From assembly GCF_000273375.1 (NCBI RefSeq), contig NZ_CM001557.1:81069-145068 (forward strand): 64,000 bases of DNA. The letters are read 5' to 3'. Source of the stretch: Bartonella birtlesii IBS 325. GTDB lineage: Bacteria > Pseudomonadota > Alphaproteobacteria > Rhizobiales > Rhizobiaceae. This document shows positions 46,131-54,146 of this stretch, in pieces; position 1 is the stretch's first letter; the number at the start of each line of letters is the position of its first letter. The position numbers and the translations under genes are program-made. The notes under the pieces were generated by a model. It was not told where the DNA came from. It worked only from the letters and a program-made list of their open reading frames with translations, and ran no database searches.

Positions 46131-48050
46131 ATGAAATACACAAAGACACAACTGGCAACTATTTTAGCGCCAATTGCTCTAGGCACTCTAGTAATATTTC
46201 TCGTCCCTCATTTGTTGTTATTTGTCACAAATGGATTGCAAACCAAGCAACTTTATTGGTATCTTCGCTCAGAGCCCTTATTGGTACTGGTACTGGTTGC
46301 TACCGTATCACTGCTTTATAGCTTCTCACAAAAACTGCATCTACGTAAAGGGATTACCTTTATCTCAGCTCTCTTTTTTGGCATCACTGCCCTCTATCAT
46401 ATTGGCGGTGAAATAAAACGTTTAAGCCCCTATGTTGGCCAACAAGGGATAAGTTGGGGCTATGCTCTAAAGTTCATGGATCCAATGGTTGTCTTTGGTA
46501 CTATTATCGGCGTTACTCTTTTAGCAGTTCAGCTCATAACAATCTCTCCGCGTGCAAGCAAAGTCAAACGTGCAAAAAAAGGTGTTTTGGGTGATGCTTC
46601 ATGGATGTCTTTAAAAGATGCGGCGAAAATCTTTCCTGCCAACGGTCAAATTGTTGTTGGTGAAAGATACCGTGTTGATCAAGATAGCGTACGCAATATT
46701 CCGTTTGCACCTGGTGATAAAACAACATGGGGGAAAGGTGGAAAAGCACCTTTGCTCAGCTTTAATCTTGATTTTGGTTCAACGCACATGATCTTTTTTG
46801 CCGGTTCTGGTGGATATAAAACGACAAGTACAGTCGTTCCAACATGTTTAACCTATCCAGGCTCTATTGTTTGTCTTGACCCTTCAACAGAAATTGCACC
46901 AATGGTCAGATTTGCGCGGAAAAAAATGAATAATAGAAATGTTATTGTTCTCGACCCCAATTCTATTCTAACAAAAAATTTTAATGTACTCGATTGGCTT
47001 TTAGATGATAGCGTACCACGCACAAAGCGTGAAGCAAATATTGTGGGTTTTGCCAAATTACTTATTACAGATAAAAAATCAGAGAATTCTTCAGCAGAAT
47101 ATTTTTCAACACAAGCGCATAATCTTTTAACCGCTCTTCTTGCACATGTTATATTTTCTGATGAATATGAAGAAAGTGAACGCAATTTAAAAACTTTGCG
47201 CACCATCCTCTCTCAGTCAGAAACGGCTGTTGTAAATCAATTGCGCATGATTCAGGAAACAACACCTTCTCTTTTCATTCGTGAAATGGTTGGTATTTTT
47301 ACAGAAATGGCAGACCAAACTTTTTCAGGAGTCTACACAACTGCGTCAAAAGACACCCAGTGGCTTTCTTTATCCAATTACGCTGATCTTGTTTGTGGAG
47401 ATGACTTTTCATCATCGGATCTTGCAAATGGCAATACAGATGTTTTTCTCAACCTTCCCGCAAGCATTTTGAACAGTTACCCAGCAATTGGACGGGTGAT
47501 TATTGGTGCCTTTCTCAATGCAATGGTTACAGCTGACGGAAATTACAAAAAGCGTGTTTTGTTTGTCTTGGATGAAGTGGATCTTCTTGGTTATATGAAC
47601 ATTTTAGAAGAAGCACGCGATCGCGGTCGTAAATATGGCACATCCTTGATGCTCTTTTATCAATCCTCTGGTCAGTTAGTCAATCACTTTGGAGAAGCAG
47701 GAGCACGATCATGGTTTGAAAGTTGCTCCTTTGTAAGTTATGCCGCCATCAAAGATCTCCAAACAGCCAAAGATATTTCAGAGCGCTGTGGTCAAATGAC
47801 AGTTGAAGTAACCGGAACAAGTAAATCAAGAGGTTTGTCTTTGGGAAAAAGCTCTTACAATATTAATTCTCAACAAAGAGCGTTGATTTTACCCCATGAG
47901 ATTATTCAAGAAATGCGCCAAGATGAACAAATTATTCTTATGCAAGGACAGCGCCCTTTACGATGTGGTCGAGCGGTTTACTTTAGAAGAAAAGAAATGT
48001 TAGCAGCTACTGAAAAGAACCGATTTGCTCCTAAAGCACAGAAAAATTAA
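46131..48050 (+). CDS. virD4: VirD4 coupling protein
   Basis: 639 residues: N-terminal membrane helices (about 8-32, 44-62 and 72-130 region), a nucleotide-binding domain with Walker A GSGGYKT near residue 225, and Walker B VLFVLDEVDLLG. It recognises BID-bearing substrates and feeds them to the VirB channel. It is the only coupling protein in the window, so it might also serve the Vbh machine. A partial copy of its 3' end occurs at 50195. Confidence 0.95.
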   Translation: MKYTKTQLATILAPIALGTLVIFLVPHLLLFVTNGLQTKQLYWYLRSEPLLVLVLVATVSLLYSFSQKLHLRKGITFISALFFGITALYHIGGEIKRLSPYVGQQGISWGYALKFMDPMVVFGTIIGVTLLAVQLITISPRASKVKRAKKGVLGDASWMSLKDAAKIFPANGQIVVGERYRVDQDSVRNIPFAPGDKTTWGKGGKAPLLSFNLDFGSTHMIFFAGSGGYKTTSTVVPTCLTYPGSIVCLDPSTEIAPMVRFARKKMNNRNVIVLDPNSILTKNFNVLDWLLDDSVPRTKREANIVGFAKLLITDKKSENSSAEYFSTQAHNLLTALLAHVIFSDEYEESERNLKTLRTILSQSETAVVNQLRMIQETTPSLFIREMVGIFTEMADQTFSGVYTTASKDTQWLSLSNYADLVCGDDFSSSDLANGNTDVFLNLPASILNSYPAIGRVIIGAFLNAMVTADGNYKKRVLFVLDEVDLLGYMNILEEARDRGRKYGTSLMLFYQSSGQLVNHFGEAGARSWFESCSFVSYAAIKDLQTAKDISERCGQMTVEVTGTSKSRGLSLGKSSYNINSQQRALILPHEIIQEMRQDEQIILMQGQRPLRCGRAVYFRRKEMLAATEKNRFAPKAQKN

Positions 48051-48433
48051 AAACTATCTCCCTATGGAGACTATACATCAAAACAAGAACAACAACATCA
48101 AAGGGTAAAAGCAAAAATTCTGTTTCATAAAACCTCACAAATAAGGAATTTCCGCATGATCCAGAAAGAAAAATGTGGGGGGAAAAAGTCCTTGAATGGT
48201 ATTGTTATATTTGTGTTTACCAAGCTCAATATTCTTTATCAAACGCTCTCTTCACCACCAAATAATGCATATCAATCATATCTATGTCTTAAGAACCCTA
48301 TCAAGAAGTTTTTGAAGGCGACTCTTTTCCCTTATCCAATGCTCAAGATTTCAAAAGAATATGCGAGGGGGATTTTCAAACAAAAAGTTCTACACACTCT
48401 CATGAAAAGTGTAACATTATAAGGAATGTAACA
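48048..48433 (+). repeat. Direct repeat copy 1: virD4 end to bepB start
   Basis: This segment, from the virD4 stop to the bepB start, recurs at 50505-50880 with only scattered differences (for example the run AACTATCTCCCTATGGAGAC is identical). It carries the promoter region of bepB and a degenerate biaA. Confidence 0.85.
48290..48422 (+). pseudogene. biaA: Degenerate biaA in front of bepB
   Basis: In one frame it reads YQEVFEGDSFPLSNAQDFK, which keeps E-G of the inhibitory motif but has Gln where Ser/Thr belongs. In another frame it reads MLKISKEYARGIF, then HTLMKSVTL, matching TLKILEEYAKGNI and NTLMDSAIL of BiaA. A frame change and stops break it. Its place 11 bases before bepB equals that of biaA before bepA. 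Confidence 0.65.
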
Positions 48434-50062
48434 ATGCCAAAAGCAAAAACAAAAAATACACTTTCTTCCTCACCCCATCATTATATCTATCCCGGTACCC
48501 AAATACTCAAAAATAAATATGGAGAAACGGATTTAAAACGCTTTCTGGAAAAATCCTCCCATGACATAGAACAAGCCAAAATCAGTTTGCGTGAAGAGCC
48601 GCTACCAGAATATTTTGATGGTGCTTATCTATGTCATATCCATCAAGAATTGTTTAAAAATACTTTCGAATGGGCTGGACATCTGCGCCATATTCCTTTC
48701 ACATTTGCAGATGGTAGCGTTGCCGCCATGCCAGAAATGAAAAGAATGGAATGGGGCAATGATTTTGCAACCAGTGAAGAGATCCCCAAACTCTTACAAA
48801 AATTAGAGCAAACCCTTGCCGAAAAAGATAATTTACAAGGTCTAACGCGCGAAGAATTTATCGTGGAGGCAACGAGCTTATTTCATTCTCTTTACAAAAT
48901 TCATCCATTTATAGATGGCAATGAACACACAGAACAAGTTTTTTTTGAAAATCTCGCCAAAGCCGCAGGATATCAGCTTGACTTTTCACTTGCCACACAA
49001 AAACGCATGGTGGCTGTGTGTACCGAAGCAATACAATATGGCAATACACAACTATTGAAAGACCTTTTTGAAGATATATCCAATCCAGAAAAAATACGTC
49101 TTTTAAAAGAGTTTATGGACCACATCAACAATACAGGACGCGATGTGAATAATCGCCTTGTTATGGCAACAAAAGCAGGAGAAACCTATATGGGAACCTA
49201 TAAAGGTTGTTATTCAGAAGGTTTTGTGCTCGATGTGCAAGGGACTTACATCATTGGTAACAAAGATGATCTCACACCAGAACGATTAAAATCATTAAAA
49301 TCCGGCGATATCATTACCTTTACCACCCCCAAAAACAAAGAGCTTGAAAACACGCTTATTCCAAAAGAAACATTAGCGCCTCTCACAAAAAGTGAATGTG
49401 CCAGAACAGTTGCATTGAATAGCTATGTCCTTAAAGCTCAAAAGCAAGTCCGAGAACACGCAAAAGCCGTTTATGGTAATGCAAACGCATTAAACGAACA
49501 GATAGAAGAGATTATTAAAAATCCAGAATTAGGCCGACAATTTGCCCATCAAATTAAACAGGCACCGCGCTCTGTTTTGCCTCTTGCAGGTTTCAGTATA
49601 TGCGGTCTACAAAATCCCGCACGTATACACGCTCGAAATTATCTTGATGGGCTCTCTCTTGCCGTTGAGAATTATGTCTACACTGTAGAAGCTACCTATA
49701 ATATAATCACTCGAAACCATAAAATTGAACAAGAACGTCTTGGAAAAACGGTAGAAAATCCCAGTCAAAATTTGCAAAACCTTTTTGCCTTACCACCCGA
49801 ACAACAAAGAGAAGCCTTGTCTCAATCTTCTCAGTTATACCAAGAACTTCGCACTTTTATACGCAGTTTAGAATATCGTCTTTCATCAAACGAATGGAGT
49901 GCGATCACAAATAAAGATTATGAAACACTTGCCCAAAATATTGGCGTATCAGAACAGAAAGCACGAGAAATTACCAACACTGTTCAAAAAGCCAAAGAAA
50001 CCCATCAACAAGCCCACACATATGCAACCGCTCGCTCAAATACGCTCTCTATTGCCAGTTAA
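48434..50062 (+). CDS. bepB: BepB, Fic-OB-BID effector with degenerate Fic motif
   Basis: 542 residues, collinear with BepA. The Fic loop reads HPFIDGNEHTEQ from His157 instead of H-P-F-x-x-G-N-G-R-x-x-R: both the second Gly and the ATP-binding Arg residues are lost, so adenylylation is unlikely. OB block GTYIIGNKDDLTPERLK; BID with VYGNANALNEQI and SVLPLAGFSICGL; tail ends TLSIAS. Delivered by VirB/D4. The loss of its antitoxin gene fits loss of Fic activity. Confidence 0.88.
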   Translation: MPKAKTKNTLSSSPHHYIYPGTQILKNKYGETDLKRFLEKSSHDIEQAKISLREEPLPEYFDGAYLCHIHQELFKNTFEWAGHLRHIPFTFADGSVAAMPEMKRMEWGNDFATSEEIPKLLQKLEQTLAEKDNLQGLTREEFIVEATSLFHSLYKIHPFIDGNEHTEQVFFENLAKAAGYQLDFSLATQKRMVAVCTEAIQYGNTQLLKDLFEDISNPEKIRLLKEFMDHINNTGRDVNNRLVMATKAGETYMGTYKGCYSEGFVLDVQGTYIIGNKDDLTPERLKSLKSGDIITFTTPKNKELENTLIPKETLAPLTKSECARTVALNSYVLKAQKQVREHAKAVYGNANALNEQIEEIIKNPELGRQFAHQIKQAPRSVLPLAGFSICGLQNPARIHARNYLDGLSLAVENYVYTVEATYNIITRNHKIEQERLGKTVENPSQNLQNLFALPPEQQREALSQSSQLYQELRTFIRSLEYRLSSNEWSAITNKDYETLAQNIGVSEQKAREITNTVQKAKETHQQAHTYATARSNTLSIAS

Positions 50063-50194
50063 AAAATATGCAACCTTATATTTAATTTGAACACCCATCT
50101 TGATCTGAACATCCATGTAGAAGAAATGTTTTCATATTCTTATCATCCATGCAAAAATAGATCACTTAAGTGCCCTACCAGTAATTTTGCACAG

Positions 50195-50507
50195 AACATG
50201 CATGCCATCTCTAAAATAATTGAACAAGTAATTATTAGTGCTCTTTTAAACGCCACGATTACAGCTGACAGTAACTATAAAAACATGTTTTGTTTGTCTT
50301 AAATAAAGTAGACCTTTGGGTTATGGTTATATAAAGAGCGCTCATTTTACCCAACGAAATTGTGCAAGAGATGTGCCAAGATGAATAAATGATTCTCATG
50401 CAAAGACACCCCCTTTACGATGTAGTCGAGTGATCTATTTTAGGAGGGAAAAGGATGCTAGGGCTACTGAAAAGGACCGTTTTGCTCCTAAAGCACAGAA
50501 AAATTAA
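50195..50507 (+). pseudogene. virD4: Partial, decayed virD4 between bepB and bepC
   Basis: About 50200-50310 aligns with the virD4 segment near 47470-47600 (I-I-G-A-F-L-N-A-M-V-T-A-D-G-N-Y-K-K is seen as I-I-S-A-L-L-N-A-T-I-T-A-D-S-N-Y-K-N). Then 50336-50507 aligns with the last 170 bases of virD4, ending in the same K-A-Q-K-N stop. About 300 bases between are missing, and stops are present. The upstream block CCTACCAGTAATTTTGCA also matches sequence between bepA and virD4. Confidence 0.8.
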
Positions 50508-50880
50508 AAACTATCTCCCTATGGAGACTATGCATCAAAACAAGAACAACAACATCAAAGGGTAAGAGCAAAAATTCTGTTTCATAAAACCCCATAAGCA
50601 AGGAATTTCCGCATGATCCAAAAAGAAAAATGTGGGGGGAAAAAGTCCTTGAATGGTATTATTATATTTGTGTTTACCAAGCTCAATATTCTTTATCAAA
50701 CGCTCTCTTCACCACCAAACAATGCATATCAATCATATCTATGTCTTAAGAACTCTATCAAAAAGCTTTTGAAGACAACTCTTTTCCCTCATCCAATGCT
50801 CAAGATCTCAAAAGAATATGTGAGGGGGATTTTCAAACAAAAAGTTCAGCACACTTTCATCAATCACCCTATCCTATAAG
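50505..50880 (+). repeat. Direct repeat copy 2: virD4 relic end to bepC start
   Basis: Second copy of the segment at 48048-48433, far more similar than bepB is to bepC. It contains the bepC promoter region and the second biaA relic. Confidence 0.85.
50748..50879 (+). pseudogene. biaA: Degenerate biaA in front of bepC
   Basis: Parallel to the relic before bepB: a shifted frame gives MLKISKEYVRGIFKQKVQ, and the former inhibitory Glu-Gly is now Glu-Asp (GAAGAC). It is more degraded than the bepB copy and ends 11 bases before bepC. Confidence 0.6.
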
Positions 50881-50890
50881 GAGAGAATAT

Positions 50891-52489
50891 ATGTTAGAGC
50901 AAAATTATCTATATAAAAATAGCAACACATTAAAAAATAAATATGGTATAAAAGATCCCCAAAAACTGTATACACGCTGTGCCCATGATGCAGCAAGAGC
51001 AGCTGTGAATTTTCGTTATGAACCCCTACCACAAAAATTTGATACTGCTTATCTGAAAACAATTCACTGGAGTCTCTTCTACAAAAGTTTTGAGTGGGCA
51101 GGCAAAACTCGCGAACAGTCCTTTACATTTGAAGATGGGACCATCGCCCGTATGCCAGCAATGCGCCCTAAAGGTCATGAAGTTCCTTTTGCCATCGGTC
51201 CACAGATTCAAAGAGAGCTTAAACAATTAGAACGAATGCTGCATACAAAGAATAATTTACGCGGTTTATCACGCCAAGAATTTGCTGAAAATGCTGCTGA
51301 AGTCTTTATGATTCTCAACCATGCACATCCTTTTAGAAAAGGCAACGGACGTGTACAGCGAACGTTTATGGAAAAACTTGGACAGGCCGCTGGCCATCAA
51401 ATTGACTTTTCTTTTACAACAAAAGAACGCTTAACACATGCCTGTGTTGCCGCAATGCAACAAAATAATCCGCAACCAATGCGGCATCTTTTTGAGGATG
51501 TGACCAATCCTCAAAAAGCATTACTTTTAAAAGAATTTATCTCTCATATGAAAAATGCTGGACTTGAAGAAATCAATAACCACATTGTGATTGCAGCAAA
51601 AGAAGGTGAAACCTATAATGGCATCTATAGAGGCATGACAAAAGAGGGCTTTATCATCGAGGTTGATGGTGTTTTTGTCGTCGGCGACAAAAATGATCTC
51701 TCACCAGAACAAATAAAGACATTACAAAACGGTGCATCTATCTGCTTTGAAAAATCAAATGTACAAAATTTAAAAGACATACTCATTCCAAAAGAAACAT
51801 TAGCACCTCTCAGTCAAGAAGAATTGTTTGCAAAAGTTTCTGCTGCCCCCCTTATTGAAGCCAGTAAAAAAAACGTTGAACATTTATCAAAAAAAGTTTA
51901 CGGCAATCCTAAAGTTTTAAACATGAAAATAGAGTTAGTAAATGCGGATCCAAGCTTGGGTCGTGTATTTGCTGAGCACATTGCCCAGCATCCCCAATCA
52001 ATCTGTAAATTTGCAGGGTTCAAAATGCTTGGCATAAAGAGTCCAGAGCGCAGACAAGCTGAAGAACATATTTCACAGCTTTGTGAAATGTTTAAAAACT
52101 ATGCGATGACAGTACGACAAACACAGGATACACTTTTAGAAAAACACACAAAAGAACAAAATCGTGTAGGCCAATCTATTGAAAAACCAAATAAAGACTT
52201 ACAAAACCTTTTTGCCTTACCACCAGAACAACAAAGAGAGGCCTTGTCTCATTCTCCTACACTGCAAAGACAACTCCATGTTTATGCGCGCCAACTACAA
52301 AATCGTTTATCAGCAGAAGAACGTCAAGCCATACAGCAAAAAGACCACACAAAACTTTCTTACCTAATTGGTGTATCAGAAAGCAAAGCAAAAGAGATTG
52401 CAAACACCTTACAGCTCACCAAAGAAGCACAATGTCAGGTACGATCCCTTAAAATGAGTCGCTCTTCATCAATGGCTCTTACCGGTTAA
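50891..52489 (+). CDS. bepC: BepC, Fic-OB-BID effector
   Basis: 532 residues, the known BepC length. Fic loop HPFRKGNGRVQR starts at His146; Lys replaces the acidic residue of canonical loops, a known BepC trait, while the G-N-G-R anion hole is kept. OB block GVFVVGDKNDLSPEQIK; BID with VYGNPKVLNMKI and SICKFAGFKMLGI; tail ends SSMALTG. BepC alters the host actin cytoskeleton and acts with other Beps in uptake of bacterial aggregates. Ribosome-binding site AAGGAGAG. Confidence 0.92.
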   Translation: MLEQNYLYKNSNTLKNKYGIKDPQKLYTRCAHDAARAAVNFRYEPLPQKFDTAYLKTIHWSLFYKSFEWAGKTREQSFTFEDGTIARMPAMRPKGHEVPFAIGPQIQRELKQLERMLHTKNNLRGLSRQEFAENAAEVFMILNHAHPFRKGNGRVQRTFMEKLGQAAGHQIDFSFTTKERLTHACVAAMQQNNPQPMRHLFEDVTNPQKALLLKEFISHMKNAGLEEINNHIVIAAKEGETYNGIYRGMTKEGFIIEVDGVFVVGDKNDLSPEQIKTLQNGASICFEKSNVQNLKDILIPKETLAPLSQEELFAKVSAAPLIEASKKNVEHLSKKVYGNPKVLNMKIELVNADPSLGRVFAEHIAQHPQSICKFAGFKMLGIKSPERRQAEEHISQLCEMFKNYAMTVRQTQDTLLEKHTKEQNRVGQSIEKPNKDLQNLFALPPEQQREALSHSPTLQRQLHVYARQLQNRLSAEERQAIQQKDHTKLSYLIGVSESKAKEIANTLQLTKEAQCQVRSLKMSRSSSMALTG

Positions 52490-52518
52490 ACAAAAAACCG
52501 CTTTGACTTTTTCTATTC

Positions 52519-52547
52519 TTTGGCGCTTTCATCGCGATCGCGCCAAA
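52519..52547 (+). terminator. Hairpin after bepC
   Basis: An 8-bp stem TTTGGCGC/GCGCCAAA with a 13-base loop lies 30 bases after the stop. Related stems follow bepD and bepF. Confidence 0.55.
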
Positions 52548-52600
52548 ATTGTTCTAAAACGTTACAAAAAATCATCCTAAAGAGCTTTGAAAATTTTATT

Positions 52601-52786
52601 TAACTTATTGATAAAATTTCACAAAAAAACTGTAGAAAAGACATAAATATCGATTACCCTGCTTTATGAATAGCGCAAATCTTTGGAGGTCATTCAATGG
52701 ATATCTTCCTTTGTATAGAGCGAGCACAATATAAAGGGGGAGAGTGCACCAAAGAGGTTTTCTCAAAATATTGAAAGGAAACGTGC
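52601..52786 (+). promoter_or_regulatory. Repeated upstream region of bepD
   Basis: From TAACTTATTGATAAAATTTC to the bepD start, this segment recurs before bepE (53976-54146), including AAATCTTTGGAGG and the ribosome-binding segment ATATTGAAAGGAAA. Part of it also precedes bepF. Shared upstream DNA suggests joint control of these effector genes. Confidence 0.65.
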
Positions 52787-53842
52787 ATGAAAAAACACCA
52801 GCCATCCCCTTCTACCAATGTAGATGAACTAAGAAGACGTTTTGAACAACAAAATCTAGGAGAATCTGAGACAGAAGCCCTCTACGCAAAAGTGAATAAA
52901 CCCCCCAAAGAACAGCGCCCTTCTCAACAAGAAGAAACTGTTTATGCATCCCCTAGAACCAAACCAGAAGCCGTCTATGCACCGCAAAGGCCACCAGAAG
53001 GTGCTGCAGAAAGTGCCTATGCAACACCACCGCATAGGCCCAATCAAAAACCACTGGTAAGTCCTTATGCAGTAAGTGATGTAACGCAACGCCAATGGCC
53101 AGAATACGACATGGTAGGTAATGGAGCACAGGATGGACGAAATCCCCAAAAACAGATGGAGTCCGCCTATGCAGAGATTGATTTTGGTGCACAAGGTGGG
53201 CGTTCCCCACAAAAACCGGTAGAATCTATCTATGCAACCGTTGGCTTAGGTGCACGGGATGAGCACGGTCCCTTACAACAAGAAAATCTCATCTACCAAG
53301 GGGTTAGTGGCGCAGGAAGAACGACACCTCCTCCACAAACCCCAAAAGATGAAGTTACTTCGAAGCTTTTGAAAGACCAAAATTTTCAGTATGGTGTCAT
53401 GGAAATTCAAGAACGATGTCAAGTTGTTTATGGTAACCGACATGCTTTAAATGGGCAACTCTCTAAAGTTCTAGAAAATCCTCAAGCTGGAGATAGAATT
53501 TTATGGGACCTTGCAGAAAATCCAGAAGGTCCTGGGAAACTTGCCGGTCACAAACTACTTGGGGTAAAAAGCTCAGGTCGCAAAGAAGCTGAAGAAGAAT
53601 TTCAACATCTTTGTTCAGCCTTCGAAAGACATGTAGTTACTGCACAAAAGCTACACAAGGCTTTTACCCGTGAGCAGGAAAGACAACGTGGTCCTGAAAG
53701 AGAAGCAAGCCCAGAAAAGCAGGAACATAAACATCATCACCATCACCGTCGTGGAAAAGAAAGAGAACAGGGTTCTCCAGAGCAGGAAACACAGCGCAGA
53801 CATAGCCCCAAAACCGAAAAAGGAATGGCGTTTGCGATGTAA
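52787..53842 (+). CDS. bepD: BepD, tyrosine-motif plus BID effector
   Basis: 351 residues. The N-terminal half is disordered with tandem tyrosine motifs of EPIYA type at Tyr33, 53, 64, 78, 129, 149 and 170 (for example ALYAKV, TVYASP, ESAYAE). Such sites are phosphorylated by host Src-family kinases and recruit SH2 proteins. One BID domain spans about 195-295 (VYGNRHALNGQL, GKLAGHKLLGVK). A Glu/Lys/His-rich charged tail ends MAFAM. Delivered by VirB/D4. Confidence 0.88.
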   Translation: MKKHQPSPSTNVDELRRRFEQQNLGESETEALYAKVNKPPKEQRPSQQEETVYASPRTKPEAVYAPQRPPEGAAESAYATPPHRPNQKPLVSPYAVSDVTQRQWPEYDMVGNGAQDGRNPQKQMESAYAEIDFGAQGGRSPQKPVESIYATVGLGARDEHGPLQQENLIYQGVSGAGRTTPPPQTPKDEVTSKLLKDQNFQYGVMEIQERCQVVYGNRHALNGQLSKVLENPQAGDRILWDLAENPEGPGKLAGHKLLGVKSSGRKEAEEEFQHLCSAFERHVVTAQKLHKAFTREQERQRGPEREASPEKQEHKHHHHHRRGKEREQGSPEQETQRRHSPKTEKGMAFAM

Positions 53843-53888
53843 GCATGTGTATGTAAAAACACATAAATTTTTGCCTTTCAGCTAATTT

Positions 53889-53922
53889 CTTGGCGCGATT
53901 GTAACAAAGCAATTGCGCCAAG
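53889..53922 (+). terminator. Hairpin after bepD
   Basis: A 13-bp stem CTTGGCGCGATTG with one G-T pair and an 8-base loop, 46 bases past the stop. Confidence 0.6.
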
Positions 53923-53975
53923 AGCTGTTATGAGATGCAACAAAAAAACATCAAAAAAGCTTCAGAAATTTTGTA

Positions 53976-54146
53976 TAACTTATTGATAAAATTTCACAAA
54001 AAAACTGTATAAAAGACATAAATATCAATTACATGAGTTATGAATAGTATAAATCTTTGGAGGCCATTCAAATTAATATCTTTCCTTAATAAAAAATGAA
54101 AGGTGGAGAATGCACCAAAGAGATTTTCTCAAAATATTGAAAGGAA
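53976..54146 (+). promoter_or_regulatory. Repeated upstream region of bepE
   Basis: A near copy of the segment upstream of bepD, with small indels (for example in the middle near 54085). It ends in the same ATATTGAAAGGAAA ribosome-binding segment. Confidence 0.65.

Noticed and set aside
48156-48422. An 88-residue + strand frame before bepB, repeated at 50613-50879, as a real gene
   Set aside because: Its C-terminal third matches BiaA only out of context, and the rest has no family. It is better explained as a biaA relic within a duplicated upstream region. Because the frame is open in both copies I kept the question as a finding.
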